Below are positions 36,001 through 44,679 of a DNA stretch of 49,289 nucleotides, piece after piece. The DNA comes from Thiocapsa roseopersicina (GTDB lineage Bacteria > Pseudomonadota > Gammaproteobacteria > Chromatiales > Chromatiaceae). The stretch covers positions 1 through 49,289 of the forward strand of contig NZ_FNNZ01000027.1 in NCBI RefSeq assembly GCF_900106925.1, given 5' to 3'. Position 1 is the stretch's first letter. Each line of letters begins with the position of its first letter. The translations under genes were made by a program, and so were the position numbers. Below the pieces are notes generated by a model. It was not told the DNA's origin. It ran no database searches and saw only the letters and a program-made list of their open reading frames with translations.

Positions 36001-37181
36001 GATGATGTTTGCGGGTCGGATTGCGCGACACGACCCTCGAGGAAGGAAAAACGCTCGGGATCGAACAAATAGCCATGACGTGCGGGCATTTGGAGCTGGG
36101 GGTGGCGGCAGCCGCCATGCACTGCGCGGAACAAAGCGAGCAGGCGCGGCCAGGCGCCATAACGGTGGTCGAGGGTATCGGGATAGTTTTGGGCGTCGGT
36201 GCGCAGCTTCTCGAATAGGCCATGGACCGAATAATGCTGGACATAGAGCGCCGAGCCGGGCATTAGGCCCCGGTCCTCGGCGTAGAGCAGGAAAACTAGG
36301 CGTAGCAGGACGTTCAGCAGGCCGCCATAGACACTATCGGGATCGTGGGCGAGGACATCCTTGAGAAGTGCGCCGCTAGTGCGCTCATCGGCGGCCTGGA
36401 AGCCACGCAGCAGGTCATACAGGGCCTCCAGCACCTGGCCGGCGAGTTGCGTCGAGACGGTACCCTGGTACTCGCGGCTCTTGGCGAGCACGGCGGGCAG
36501 GCGCTCACCAACCGGTCCGGCCAACAGGCGCGAGCGTTTGAGAAGCATATGACAGGCGCCGAGGATGGGACGCCCGGTGATCTCGGTCATGGCCTGGACC
36601 GGGAACGTCAGGCTCCCGGCATTCTCGCCACGTGGGGCATACATCAGGCGCAGCTGGGTGCCGTTGGCGAGTAGCCCTATGGGGATCTGGGTCTCGCGCA
36701 AGAGGCGCTCAAACCGGCGCGTTGGGGAGGCGGACCAACCTCGAGGGTCGCCGGTTACGGCGGCGTCGAGGTCGGTGCCCAGCGGAAGCGACTGGATCAG
36801 CAGCAGCCAGGAGTGTTCAGCATCTTTGGGTTTGGCGTCGGCCAGCGCGGCGCTGGGTACCAGGGTCTCGCCGAACTCGCGCAAAGGGACCGTGAGGCAC
36901 TCCGACAGTGGGCGGACGGGGTTGAATCCGTGCAGCAGGGTCTCGGGCCACTCAAGGACATCGTGCAGAAATGCCGCCAGATCGGCGATTACGGGAACCG
37001 GGTCGCCGTCGCCTATCCGCTGCTCGGTGACACACTCCAGGAAGCGTTGCTGCTCGACGCGGACATCGCGCGGTAGGATCACTTGCAGATCGACCAGCGC
37101 GGCTGGGGAAACAACCAAGCCGTCGGGCTGCAGATAGCCGAGCCAGGCTTGGTGATCGCGGAAGACGGGTTCGTTGGACAC
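33090..37181 (-). CDS. drmMI: DISARM adenine-specific DNA methylase DrmMI
   Basis: The 1363-residue protein is an Eco57I-like N6-adenine methyltransferase. SAM motif I (DLAVGSGAF) lies near residue 578, preceded by GSHYTPRTLTEPIV, and catalytic motif IV (GNPPF) lies near 820. The C-terminal part after residue 1100 should hold target recognition and ends with the conserved-looking DLRYNPSDCFETFPFP. In class 1 DISARM this enzyme methylates host DNA to mark it as self. GC dips around 33.6-33.8 kb, in the putative recognition region. An in-frame repeat with a seven-A tract interrupts the sequence near residue 925. It lies six bases from both the drmD stop and the next gene. Confidence 0.9.
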   Translation of the reverse strand: MSNEPVFRDHQAWLGYLQPDGLVVSPAALVDLQVILPRDVRVEQQRFLECVTEQRIGDGDPVPVIADLAAFLHDVLEWPETLLHGFNPVRPLSECLTVPLREFGETLVPSAALADAKPKDAEHSWLLLIQSLPLGTDLDAAVTGDPRGWSASPTRRFERLLRETQIPIGLLANGTQLRLMYAPRGENAGSLTFPVQAMTEITGRPILGACHMLLKRSRLLAGPVGERLPAVLAKSREYQGTVSTQLAGQVLEALYDLLRGFQAADERTSGALLKDVLAHDPDSVYGGLLNVLLRLVFLLYAEDRGLMPGSALYVQHYSVHGLFEKLRTDAQNYPDTLDHRYGAWPRLLALFRAVHGGCRHPQLQMPARHGYLFDPERFSFLEGRVAQSDPQTSSSIPLVSDGTLYHVLDRLLMLKGERLSYRTLDVEQIGSVYEAIMGFRLEVAHGPTIALKPPKKHGAPPAVNLAALLAQKPSNRAKWLNDTADQKLDVKATKALKEAANLDDLLAALERRIHRGATPSPVAQGAMTLQPSDERRRSGSHYTPRTLTEPIVTRTLAPVLAQLGEHPTPEQILNLKICDLAVGSGAFLVAACRALGEALVSAWHHHGQLPPIPPDEDEVLLARRLVAQRCLYGVDKNPMAADLAKLSLWLATLARDHPFTFLDHSIRAGDSLLGLNRRQIIAFNWEPSKDRALDDDLIERRLVAATEARRVIIDSGDDLTTSLKAQKLAVADESLELVRLIGDLSVAAFFSADKDKVRQIKRDSLRAELTERLRANDLLNLPKPSYILRSSEHPFVPFHWEIEFPEVFQSAQGGFDAIVGNPPFAGKNTLIGANTAGYLDWLKRMHPGAHGNADLVAHFFRRAFDLLRPDGCFGLIATNTIGQGDTRSTGLRWICTHGGAIYWARKRYKWPGEAAVVVSVVHIKKSPSPSGRATGVREKASAILDGRAVERISAYLFHAGGDEDPARLEANADKSFQGSIVLGMGFTFDDTDTKGVASSLADMRRLIERNPRNAERIFPYIGGEEVNDSPTHDHHRYVINFADFPLRREDVGASWAGADITQRSRWLRTGIVPLDYPEPVAADWPELLEIIEQRVKPERLKINDKIGKEKWWLFLRTRGELQQAIRGLERVLVICRHQPQWVTTFMASSSVFAESLIVFPFFNQATTCCLQARPHEIWSRFFGSSMKDDLRYNPSDCFETFPFPPNWRTNPALESAGLAYHTFRAALMVQNNEGLTKTYNRFHDPNETAPAILRLRELHAAMDRAVLDSYGWTDLPTDCEFLLDWDDEEDDETSSGRRKKKPWRLRWPDDVRDEVLARLLALNAKRAAEEASAGLSSPAAKSQRGSAKRSSGCLNLELGLREE
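34375..34422. repeat. REP-like palindromic element inside drmMI
   Basis: CTCTCCCA and TGGGAGAG pair around a single C (34395-34411), flanked by GGGGC and seven T on the plus strand. It encodes SPSPSGRATGVREK in frame. This is the common 'ctctccc-gggagag' intergenic repeat of GC-rich proteobacteria, here within a gene. On the plus strand it also has the form of an intrinsic terminator, antisense to drmMI. Confidence 0.7.
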
Positions 37182-37187
37182 GGCAGC

Positions 37188-40100
37188 TTACCCCGTCACC
37201 GGCCAGAGATAGGCGATCCCGACCGGCTCGAGACGATGAGACGTCGGGGTGTAGAATTCGAGGATGCGTGCGGGTTCGCGCTCCAGTTCCTGATCCACGC
37301 CTTCCAGCCAGCGCTCCCAGTAGCGGCGGTTGGATTCTGCCTGGCGGATCTCTTCCTGCGGGGCCTCGTCCAGATCCAGCGTCATCTGGATCGGTTTGCC
37401 GAGTGCATCGGCGACCCGGCGGCGCTGGTCTTCCAGAATGTTCGTCAGGCTACCGGATTCCACTCGACCCCGGTTGATCAAACCCTGTTCAGCCTCGTCG
37501 CGGGCGAGTTGGCCACGTGCCTCAAGGAAGGGCAGCAACTCCTCAATGTCCTGCGCGAGGGAAGCGAGCAGTCGTTCGCGCGTGACTGGCGAAATCTGTC
37601 CGGCGGCATCAGGATTGGGCCGCAGTGCTTTCTCTAGGAGTTCCAGGGTGCGGTTCTCTGTGTCGCGGGCATAGGGTGTCAGTCCCTTGGCACGGCGCTC
37701 GGGTTCGATCCAGCGGGCGGCGATCGGGATCAACTCCTCATGCAGGCGCACGGCGCCACGCCCATAGAGCGCGAGCCGGCCGAGCAGAACGATTCGGGGC
37801 ACTGCGTCTTCGGTCTGCGCCAGACAGGCGCGCGAGAGATCGTGATGGACGAAGCCTTGGGCAGTGAAGCGTCCGAGCAGCCGTTGCACCACCCGATGTT
37901 CCAGATGAAGCTGCACCACGTCGTCATCGATCCCCTCGGGGGCGGCGAATACCACGGGACGGATCGGCGAGGAGCGGCGCCAGGTGAAGCCCCGCACGCC
38001 GTCATCCGGAAGGACGCGCAGGGTATCGAGCGTATTGGACCAAGTGGGATCAGCGCCGCGCCGTATTTCGAGGTTCGGGAAGACCCATCGATGCGGCTCG
38101 CCGGGCGGTGATTGGGATGGACTGAGTGGCTCGGCCCCGAGCATTTCGAGCGAACAGGATAAGGCGTCCCGGAAGGACTCCATGTCCAAGCCGATCCATT
38201 TGCGGGCGTCGTTGATGCGACCGCGCAAGGTGTCGATCTGCTTGCGCAGCGTGTCCTGACGCTCGCGGGCGGTCTCCAGTTCCTCGTCGATCGTGGCTTG
38301 CTTGCCGGGATCGAGGCCAGCGTTGTCGATCTCCTGGGCGATCCGCGCGGCGTCGCGGCGTCTGATACCAGGCTTGAGAACGGTCGCAAGGCGAGCCGAG
38401 ATCACAGGAGAGAGGCTGCCCAACTCCTGGCTGATGGTCTCGGTCTTGCGCACCAACGCGGCGAGCACCCGATCCTCGGGTCGCTGGACATAGACGAAGT
38501 AGTGACAGTAGACCTCCGGATTGGGTTGAAGCTTGCGGTCGATTCGGCCGTTGCGCTGCTCCAGCCTGGCGGGGTTCCAGGGCACGTCGAAATGGAATAG
38601 GTTCCAACAATGGGCCTGGAGATTGAGTCCCTCGCGCGCGGCGTCGGTGGCGACCAGGATGCGCAAGGGATGCCCGGTCGGCGGCTGATTGAAGGCTCGC
38701 TTGATTGCCTCGCGCTTGTCTGGTGGGGTGGGTCCGTGGAACACCTCGATACGGTGCTCGGCCAGGGGTGTCCCTGCGATTGCGCCGCGCAACATGTCCA
38801 GCAGATAGCGCTTGGTGTCTTCGTACTCGGTGAAGATGAGCAGCCGCAGATCGGTCCAGGGGGCGTCCAGATCAAGTGAGGGCTGTCCCGGCAGCCGGGC
38901 ACCGGGGCACAGATGGTCACGAATCCAGTCGATCAGAAAGCGTACGCGGGTATCGGGTTGGCCCCGCGCTGCTTCAGCGATTGCGGTCATCTCATCCAGC
39001 AAGGCGCGCTCGTTGGCGATCTGACCAGGCTGACCGTCGCCAGCAGTGGCGCGTGTAGCGGCCTCAATGGCTGCCTCGGTTTCGTGGGCCTGGTCGTCCT
39101 CCGTCTGTTGAGAGCGGTCGTCGTCGGCGTCGGGCGTCTCGGTGAGAAGGTCGAGTGCCCGGTGGGCCGCAGGAGCGGACTGCTGCGCGGGAGCTTCGCC
39201 CGCCCACAGCCGCTCCATCGTCTGGCGGTGTACCTTGAGGGTGCGGGCAAAGGCTTCGATCGAGGAGAGTAGGCGCTGTTGCAGCCCGGAGACCAAAAGC
39301 GCTGCTTCGGCTTGCTGGCGCCGGGTCGCCCCGGCATAGCGTGTTTCGCGGGCGGTCCGGTAGTCTTCCAACAACTGGGACAGGCGAAGCTCCGGCGCAT
39401 CAGCGGGGAGCCCCTGCAGATCGATCTGGACCACATTGCGTTTCGGGAAACCGCCGCTAATGGCGCGGATGTCCTCCTTGAGCCGCCGAACCATGGCCTC
39501 GTCCAGACGCGATTTAAGTACCTTGACTCCCCGGGTGAAGCGGTGTGGATCGAGGATCTCAAGCAGGGCGCTGAAGCTGTTGGAGTGGCCATTGTGGGGT
39601 GTCGCCGACAAGAAGAGACGATGCTCGAAGCGCGGGGCGAGATCGCGGATGGCGCGGGTGAAGCGCGAGTCGATTGCATAGCGGGACCCACTGGCCGGGG
39701 CTGCGTGGTGCGCTTCGTCGAAGATGAAGAGCGAGCCCGAGCGGAGATGGTCCAGCCAGTCCCGCAGGGGGCCTGCGTACGTTTCGTCTATCAGCAGGCG
39801 GTGGGAAATCAGAAAGCGCGGAAAGGTGGTCCAGGGATTGACGCCATAGCCGCGTTCCTGGCGGATGCGCTCGACATAGGCCCGGTCGAGGATCTGGAAC
39901 GTAAGCCCGAAGCGCGTCTCCAACTCGTCCTTCCACTGGTAAAGCATTGAGGGTGGACAGGCGACGACGATCTCTCGCGCGCGGCGGCGTAGCAGCAGTT
40001 CGCTGGCGATGAGCCCGGCCTCAATGGTCTTGCCGAGGCCCACGTCGTCGGCGATGAACAGATTGACACGTGGCAGTCGCAGCGCCTTCCGCAAAGGCTC

Positions 40101-40502
40101 CAGTTGGTAGGCATCGATACGGATACCAGCCCTAAAGGGTGCCTGGAATAGGTTTGGATCGGTGGCGGTTACGCAGTTCCACCGCAGAGTATGCAGAAAG
40201 GCCCCGAAGAACCGGGGATTGTCGAATCCCTTCTCGCCGAGGTTCTGCCAACCTTCCGCATCGAGAATCTCTACGTCGAGCTCCAAGCCCCAAACGATCT
40301 CAAGCGGCTCTCCCTGAGCATCGTCGTCCAGGCAGAACGCACGCACGACGCTCAGTGCCGGGTCGCCCCCGGCTTCTTCAACAGACTCTACAATATACGT
40401 TCGAGTACGAACGCGGACAGTTTGCCCAGGCTTTGGTGAACCGTCGGGCTGAGACGTTACTTCCGAGAGCGCCATGCGCGTTTCACCTATTTGACCTGAC
40501 AT
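37188..40502 (-). CDS. drmD: DISARM SNF2-family helicase DrmD
   Basis: A 1104-residue SNF2-type ATPase. Motif I is DDVGLGKTIEAG near residue 152, motif II DEAHHAAPASG near 258, motif III LSATPHNGH near 300, and motifs V/VI (ATDAAREGLNLQ and LEQRNGRIDR) lie near 620-660. The C-terminal third is predicted helical and coiled (about 740-1080). DrmD is the class-1-specific DISARM helicase. The ATG at 40502 overlaps the end of the GIY-YIG gene by 16 bp; a second ATG at 40475 (MALSEV) is a possible alternative start. drmMI follows after six bases. It is distantly similar to the module 1 helicase but lacks the DUF3883-like end. Confidence 0.92.
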   Translation of the reverse strand: MSGQIGETRMALSEVTSQPDGSPKPGQTVRVRTRTYIVESVEEAGGDPALSVVRAFCLDDDAQGEPLEIVWGLELDVEILDAEGWQNLGEKGFDNPRFFGAFLHTLRWNCVTATDPNLFQAPFRAGIRIDAYQLEPLRKALRLPRVNLFIADDVGLGKTIEAGLIASELLLRRRAREIVVACPPSMLYQWKDELETRFGLTFQILDRAYVERIRQERGYGVNPWTTFPRFLISHRLLIDETYAGPLRDWLDHLRSGSLFIFDEAHHAAPASGSRYAIDSRFTRAIRDLAPRFEHRLFLSATPHNGHSNSFSALLEILDPHRFTRGVKVLKSRLDEAMVRRLKEDIRAISGGFPKRNVVQIDLQGLPADAPELRLSQLLEDYRTARETRYAGATRRQQAEAALLVSGLQQRLLSSIEAFARTLKVHRQTMERLWAGEAPAQQSAPAAHRALDLLTETPDADDDRSQQTEDDQAHETEAAIEAATRATAGDGQPGQIANERALLDEMTAIAEAARGQPDTRVRFLIDWIRDHLCPGARLPGQPSLDLDAPWTDLRLLIFTEYEDTKRYLLDMLRGAIAGTPLAEHRIEVFHGPTPPDKREAIKRAFNQPPTGHPLRILVATDAAREGLNLQAHCWNLFHFDVPWNPARLEQRNGRIDRKLQPNPEVYCHYFVYVQRPEDRVLAALVRKTETISQELGSLSPVISARLATVLKPGIRRRDAARIAQEIDNAGLDPGKQATIDEELETARERQDTLRKQIDTLRGRINDARKWIGLDMESFRDALSCSLEMLGAEPLSPSQSPPGEPHRWVFPNLEIRRGADPTWSNTLDTLRVLPDDGVRGFTWRRSSPIRPVVFAAPEGIDDDVVQLHLEHRVVQRLLGRFTAQGFVHHDLSRACLAQTEDAVPRIVLLGRLALYGRGAVRLHEELIPIAARWIEPERRAKGLTPYARDTENRTLELLEKALRPNPDAAGQISPVTRERLLASLAQDIEELLPFLEARGQLARDEAEQGLINRGRVESGSLTNILEDQRRRVADALGKPIQMTLDLDEAPQEEIRQAESNRRYWERWLEGVDQELEREPARILEFYTPTSHRLEPVGIAYLWPVTG

Positions 40503-41110
40503 TCCGGGTGCTCATCACCTTCAGGGTTAGCAACCGACCTTGCGCTTGCCTCGCGCTTTGCGCACTTCCGCAAAGCTCGCAACGTCGGGTAAAAAAGATG
40601 CCCCCGATTCATGTCCAGATTCAACGGCAACGACAGCCCCGAAATCAGCCGCTCCTCCAACACCCAAGGCGCCGGATCCACAACCCAGGTCACAAACGCG
40701 TTCTCCGCCATCCATCCCGACAGCGTCATCTCCCCATCGGCAAAGGTCATCCGCTTACCGCTCCCGACCCGCCGCAGCTCGATCCCCAGAGTCTCCGAGA
40801 GCAGACACCCAAGTGTGAGCCGAAGAGTCGAGCCCTCTGCATTGCCGCGGTAGTGATAGCGAACGCGATCGACGAGCCGCTGGGTGCTGGGACGAGCGCC
40901 GTTCGTCGGCGGCGCCTTCGGGGCGATACCGATGTAGAGCAGCGTGAGATTTCTGCAGCGATGACAGTCGGCAGTCGGCACGCCAGGCGGGATGTCGCGG
41001 AAATACCAGGCGTAGACTCCCGGCTCGCGCGGAACCGGCGAGGGTGAAGCGAGCACCTCGGTGCGTGACCAGAAACGGGCGGGGGCAAGGAACTCGCGCG
41101 GCAACGTCAT
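40487..41110 (-). CDS. GIY-YIG nuclease family protein
   Basis: From the ATG at 41110 the product has 207 residues. The GIY-YIG core is visible as GVYAWYF (residues 31-37) and LLYIGIA (57-63), with a conserved Arg/His pair following in DRVRYHYRG (about 81-89) and a Glu in VLEERLI near 150, as expected for the metal-binding Glu. C49 and C52 (DCHRCRN) lie in a loop between the two core strands. GIY-YIG enzymes nick or cut DNA with a single metal ion. A TTG further upstream also opens the frame, but the ATG is preferred. Its 3' end overlaps drmD, so it belongs to the DISARM operon and may add a nuclease to it. Confidence 0.82.
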   Translation of the reverse strand: MTLPREFLAPARFWSRTEVLASPSPVPREPGVYAWYFRDIPPGVPTADCHRCRNLTLLYIGIAPKAPPTNGARPSTQRLVDRVRYHYRGNAEGSTLRLTLGCLLSETLGIELRRVGSGKRMTFADGEMTLSGWMAENAFVTWVVDPAPWVLEERLISGLSLPLNLDMNRGHLFYPTLRALRKCAKREASARSVANPEGDEHPECQVK

Positions 41111-41178
41111 GCCGTCAAACCCGAACACAACCAAAGCCGGAACCGGCCGACCTGACGATCAGGATGCACGCGCTTGGC

Positions 41179-41820
41179 TCATCCATTGAGTGTGAGCCGT
41201 GACACCGTCTCGTACCAATGCTCCTCACCAACCAGCGCGATCGGATGCCCGCGTTCGCGCATCGCGACCGCGCTTTCGATCTTGCGGCCATGGGTCGAGT
41301 GGATCCAATCACGACTGCCGATGGAGCCAATGACCACGATGTTGGTCTTCAGGGTCGGCGCCGTGCAGATTTTTGCGCCAAGCGAGCGGACCACCTGCTG
41401 GACCTGGTTACGCGTGCCGCAAGCGAACTTGCCGGTGAAGCAATAGGCCCAGCCATCGAAGGTCAACGTCGGTGGTGGGACGTCGAGAGGCAGGGCAGTC
41501 GACATGCCGGCGGCCGATTCACCGACGATCGGTGCCCCAGTCAAGTCCAGCAAGGTGGCGAGCAAGTCGCGCTCCTCGTCGGAATCCATGACGCCGTCGG
41601 CCAAGACCTCCTGAATCCGCTTGTAGAGCACTACCGCGGGCCACTGGTCAGCGATATGGCGATGTCGATCAAGCCAGTCGGCGAGGAATCGCACCTCCGC
41701 TTCGGCCAAGACGCCATCGGCGAGAATGCCTCGACAGAGCCCGATGAGCTCGTCGATACCTCGATCGCTCAAGCGCGATTGACTGAACCGGCTTGGTGGT
41801 TGGCCATGTTCATCCTTCAT
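41179..41820 (-). CDS. BRCT-domain protein with TerB-like N-terminus
   Basis: The 213-residue protein has two parts. Residues of about 20-95 contain two similar acidic helical units, LCRGILADGVLAEAEVRFLADWL and IQEVLADGVMDSDEERDLLATLL (each shown here only in outline), like TerB or EF-hand-type tellurite-resistance proteins. Residues of about 120-205 form a BRCT domain with FTGKF at the start, the following GxxxxxVVRSLGAK, and a Trp in EEHWYETV at the end. BRCT domains in bacteria occur in DNA ligase and bind DNA ends or partner proteins. It is the first gene on this strand before the GIY-YIG gene (68 bp away) and is probably the leader gene of the DISARM operon. Confidence 0.8.
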   Translation of the reverse strand: MKDEHGQPPSRFSQSRLSDRGIDELIGLCRGILADGVLAEAEVRFLADWLDRHRHIADQWPAVVLYKRIQEVLADGVMDSDEERDLLATLLDLTGAPIVGESAAGMSTALPLDVPPPTLTFDGWAYCFTGKFACGTRNQVQQVVRSLGAKICTAPTLKTNIVVIGSIGSRDWIHSTHGRKIESAVAMRERGHPIALVGEEHWYETVSRLTLNG

Positions 41821-41922
41821 GCCACGACTCCCTCTCGATGCATCATCCTGGTTGAGCTGTTCCCACTGTGAGCGCCCATTGTGCGCCTGCAGCCGGGTTC
41901 CTGCGATGTCGGCGTCGATCGG

Positions 41923-42204
41923 TCACGGACATCTCCGGCCATACCGTTCCACGCACGCATCAAGTATGGCCTTCGCCGTTCGCCGAATCCGCTCCCGAAG
42001 ACCGAAGGTCGCCGCGGCGCGTTCGAAGCGCTCCATCAGGGTCCGCTTCGGATAGAGCGTCAGGTGCACCGCCATCTCGGCATCCGCATGGTCACGGTGA
42101 TCGTGACCGGTCACCGGGAGTCTGAGGTAAATCAGCAAAGTGCCGAGCTGGTGATTCGGCGCCTCGGGCCGGGTGCGCCGGGACTGAAGGGTTACCGTGC
42201 TCAT
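41923..42204 (-). CDS. Small hypothetical protein
   Basis: The frame from the ATG at 42204 codes for 93 residues, with a plausible helical C-terminal half (RTLMERFERAAATFGLRERIRRTAKAIL) and a beta-rich first half. The region is 53 bp after the envelope gene at 42258 and could be the last gene of that cluster. There is no good ribosome binding site, and the frame may be chance coding in GC-rich DNA. No family is recognised. Confidence 0.4.
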   Translation of the reverse strand: MSTVTLQSRRTRPEAPNHQLGTLLIYLRLPVTGHDHRDHADAEMAVHLTLYPKRTLMERFERAAATFGLRERIRRTAKAILDACVERYGRRCP

Positions 42205-42257
42205 CGGCGCGAGGGTTGGCGATGGCCGGCAGGATGGCAAGGGGCGACCGGGCGAGA

Positions 42258-43349
42258 TCAAGGATTCGCCCCGAGCGAATACTGCAGCAGCTCAATCACA
42301 CGTCGGCCGCCTCCTTTACCGGTGGTGACCGACTTAACGCTGCGTTTTACCTCAGGCACGTACCAGGAGACATCGGTGCCGGGGATGCTCTCCCCGGAGC
42401 TTGGGTCGTAGAGTTCCGTTCGGAGGCTGACTTTGATGGCGCGGAAGGTCCCGGCTGGAACGGTGACCACGTCCCAGTCTTCGACCACGCCCGCGACCGT
42501 ATGGGTGCGGACGGCGCCCGTGCGGATATCGGTCTCGGTCGTGGTCTGCTGCCAGGTCTTGCCCGGAAACAGCGGAAAGTCGTAGTACTTCAGCGGCGGG
42601 GCATAGTCCCGCCCGGAGCCGTCGGGGCTGCGGCTCGCGAGCAGATTCCACTGCCGATCGAAGCGCAACGTCCGCGGCTTTGCATTCTTTCTTTCGAGAC
42701 TAAGCGACGATAGGACCACGTTCGGCGCGATCGCCGTGACGGTGCGGCGTGTCGTCAGGCTTGCTGCGGAATCGTCCGGGTTCTTGGACGCGTAGACGTA
42801 GGTGTCACCAACCCGAATCGGCGGAGGACCGACCTGCCCATGTTGACCCTGCGACGGCAGATGGCGCTGGGGCTGAGCCTGCTCCCGTAGCGGCGGGTCC
42901 CGCAACTCGGGCGTTGCGGGCGGCGGCACCGGCGACGCGATCAGCGACACATAGCTGACCTTGCCCTCCGAGAACGCGACTTCGCCTTCGGCGTAATGCC
43001 AGAGTTCGGCATCCGGCGGGATGACCTCTTTGCGCAACGGTTCGCCGCGGGCTTGCAGCACCTGCGGCATCGTCATGTCCTTCAGCACCGTGCCGGCTTG
43101 GATCGCCGCGACGATTTCGGCATCAGCATCCGCACCGGCGACCTCCGGCGCCGCCGGCGCATTGCCCGGATCGGCGCCAAGCCCATCCGTAGCCGATGGC
43201 GGCGCTGTCTCCTCAACGGTCGCCACGACCGGGCCAAAACCGAGCAGCCCGGCCACCAGCAACAACGCCAGGGTGCTGGGCAGTGCACAGGGGACCGATC
43301 TCGGGTGTCGGCAGCAACCCCGGGGGGTGGATGTGCTGGACCGGTTCAT
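42258..43349 (-). CDS. Secreted protein, paralogue of the SH3-like gene
   Basis: The 363-residue product starts MNRSSTSTP and has a signal peptide (hydrophobic core about residues 22-40). A module of about 60 residues follows (IQAGTVLKDMTMPQVLQARG... ending GEVAFSEGKVSYVSL). It is repeated with about two-thirds identity in the protein encoded at 44680-45357 and resembles SmpA/OmlA-like small envelope domains. After a Pro/Gln-rich linker, the last 190 residues are a beta-rich domain (YVYASKN..., YVPEVKRSVKSV) like proteins built to shield or bind at the envelope. The ATG overlaps the stop of the preceding gene (ATGA). Periplasmic location is inferred from the signal peptide. Confidence 0.72.
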   Translation of the reverse strand: MNRSSTSTPRGCCRHPRSVPCALPSTLALLLVAGLLGFGPVVATVEETAPPSATDGLGADPGNAPAAPEVAGADADAEIVAAIQAGTVLKDMTMPQVLQARGEPLRKEVIPPDAELWHYAEGEVAFSEGKVSYVSLIASPVPPPATPELRDPPLREQAQPQRHLPSQGQHGQVGPPPIRVGDTYVYASKNPDDSAASLTTRRTVTAIAPNVVLSSLSLERKNAKPRTLRFDRQWNLLASRSPDGSGRDYAPPLKYYDFPLFPGKTWQQTTTETDIRTGAVRTHTVAGVVEDWDVVTVPAGTFRAIKVSLRTELYDPSSGESIPGTDVSWYVPEVKRSVKSVTTGKGGGRRVIELLQYSLGANP

Positions 43350-44602
43350 GGTGGACTCGGCGTCGTCGCGGCAGTTGCGCGGCCTTGCTCGGTGAGCTTG
43401 ACCATCGCCTCCATCGCCGTCCTCACGGCTCTGGAGTGCCCTTCCAGTGCAAGGAAGGCCAGCACGAGCGCGACGGACAGAAAGATCCCAAGTGCTCCGC
43501 CGATGACCGATAGCGTCACCCAACTCTGCGCCCTGGCCTCCAGCACGCGGCGCTCATGCTGGTTCATCAGGTCTCGGTTCTGCGCCAATGCCTGCTCGCG
43601 CGCGTACTCGGCTGCCTGGCGCTCCGCCCAGTATTCCTCCTGTAGTTGTTCAGCTTCCGCCGCCTCTTGCTCGAGGACCGACTGCCAGGCTTCGCAAAGA
43701 CCTAAATAGAACGCATCGACGTTGGACGCAGTCAGCCGCGGACGGACCTCGTCGAAAGCGCGCCGGTAATTCGTGAGGAAGCGCTGGTCGGACGCGTTCG
43801 TCCCGCAGCGCCCCGGCACCTGTTCTGCCAGCTTGTACGCGGCGAAGTGGGCCGGGTTGACCTCTGGTTCGACGGTGCGCGCAATATCCCGTGCTATCGC
43901 CTGCAGCGGCGTCGGCTCCGGTTCGAACGCGGGTGCCGAGGCCGCCACCGGCGCCGCAGGCGCCGCAGGCGCAAGCCTCAGCGCGAAAGACAGCTCCGCG
44001 GGGGCCGATGCGAGGCCGTACGTATCCCGCGCGACAACGCGGACGGTAAAGGAGCGGCTGGTGGGCTCGGTGATGTCGCGCAGCGTGTCGCGGATTTCGG
44101 TCACGAGCGCTGCCCTGGCCGCCAAGCCGACCCGCTTCTCGGCGCCGTCACGAACACGCTCGAACAGCTCCGCATCCGGTCCCCCGATCAGACTCACGCC
44201 TTCCGGAAATGGTGCCAGCCCATTGGGGGTCTCGGCGACGAAATGCCCGAGGACCTGACTCTCGGACGGCGGCGCGCTGAGAGTTCCAGCAGTGACGTTG
44301 AAGCGAACGGCGCTCGGCGGTTCTAGGCGCGCCTGCACCAAGGCCAAGTCGACGGCTCGATCAGACGCATCGAGGAGAGGCTCGCCGGCCTGGTCGGCTG
44401 GCGGAACGGCGACCAATGCGGGTTGGCCGACCGTCGACACCTGTAGGAAGACGACATATAAAATCCCGCCGATCACGACGACCAGGCAGGTCAGCGCGAT
44501 CAGAAGATAGACGCCCCGCGCGATCGGCAACACCAAGGCGCTCTGCAGCCGGAGCAGCCAGCGCCGGCCTTGCCTGTCAGTCTCGTTCACCATGACCTCC
44601 AT
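43346..44602 (-). CDS. Coiled-coil inner-membrane protein
   Basis: The product of about 418 residues has an N-terminal membrane segment (about residues 26-48, LLIALTCLVVVIGGIL), a large periplasmic or cytoplasmic domain, a coiled-coil helix rich in Glu, Ala and Gln (about 310-350), and a second membrane segment near the C-terminus (about 365-390, VIGGALGIFLSVALVLAFLAL, listed here in outline). The ends would then lie on the same side. I prefer the ATG at 44602, with GGAA eight bases before it; GTG/ATG nine bases later is the alternative. It is coupled to the next gene by an ATGA overlap and follows the SH3-like gene. Function is unknown. Confidence 0.68.
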   Translation of the reverse strand: MEVMVNETDRQGRRWLLRLQSALVLPIARGVYLLIALTCLVVVIGGILYVVFLQVSTVGQPALVAVPPADQAGEPLLDASDRAVDLALVQARLEPPSAVRFNVTAGTLSAPPSESQVLGHFVAETPNGLAPFPEGVSLIGGPDAELFERVRDGAEKRVGLAARAALVTEIRDTLRDITEPTSRSFTVRVVARDTYGLASAPAELSFALRLAPAAPAAPVAASAPAFEPEPTPLQAIARDIARTVEPEVNPAHFAAYKLAEQVPGRCGTNASDQRFLTNYRRAFDEVRPRLTASNVDAFYLGLCEAWQSVLEQEAAEAEQLQEEYWAERQAAEYAREQALAQNRDLMNQHERRVLEARAQSWVTLSVIGGALGIFLSVALVLAFLALEGHSRAVRTAMEAMVKLTEQGRATAATTPSPP

Positions 44603-44679
44603 TTGCCCATTCCGTTGTAACGCCGGTTCATAAGCCGATCCGAATCGCCGCCGATGGACGCCATGGTCGATGGGACACC

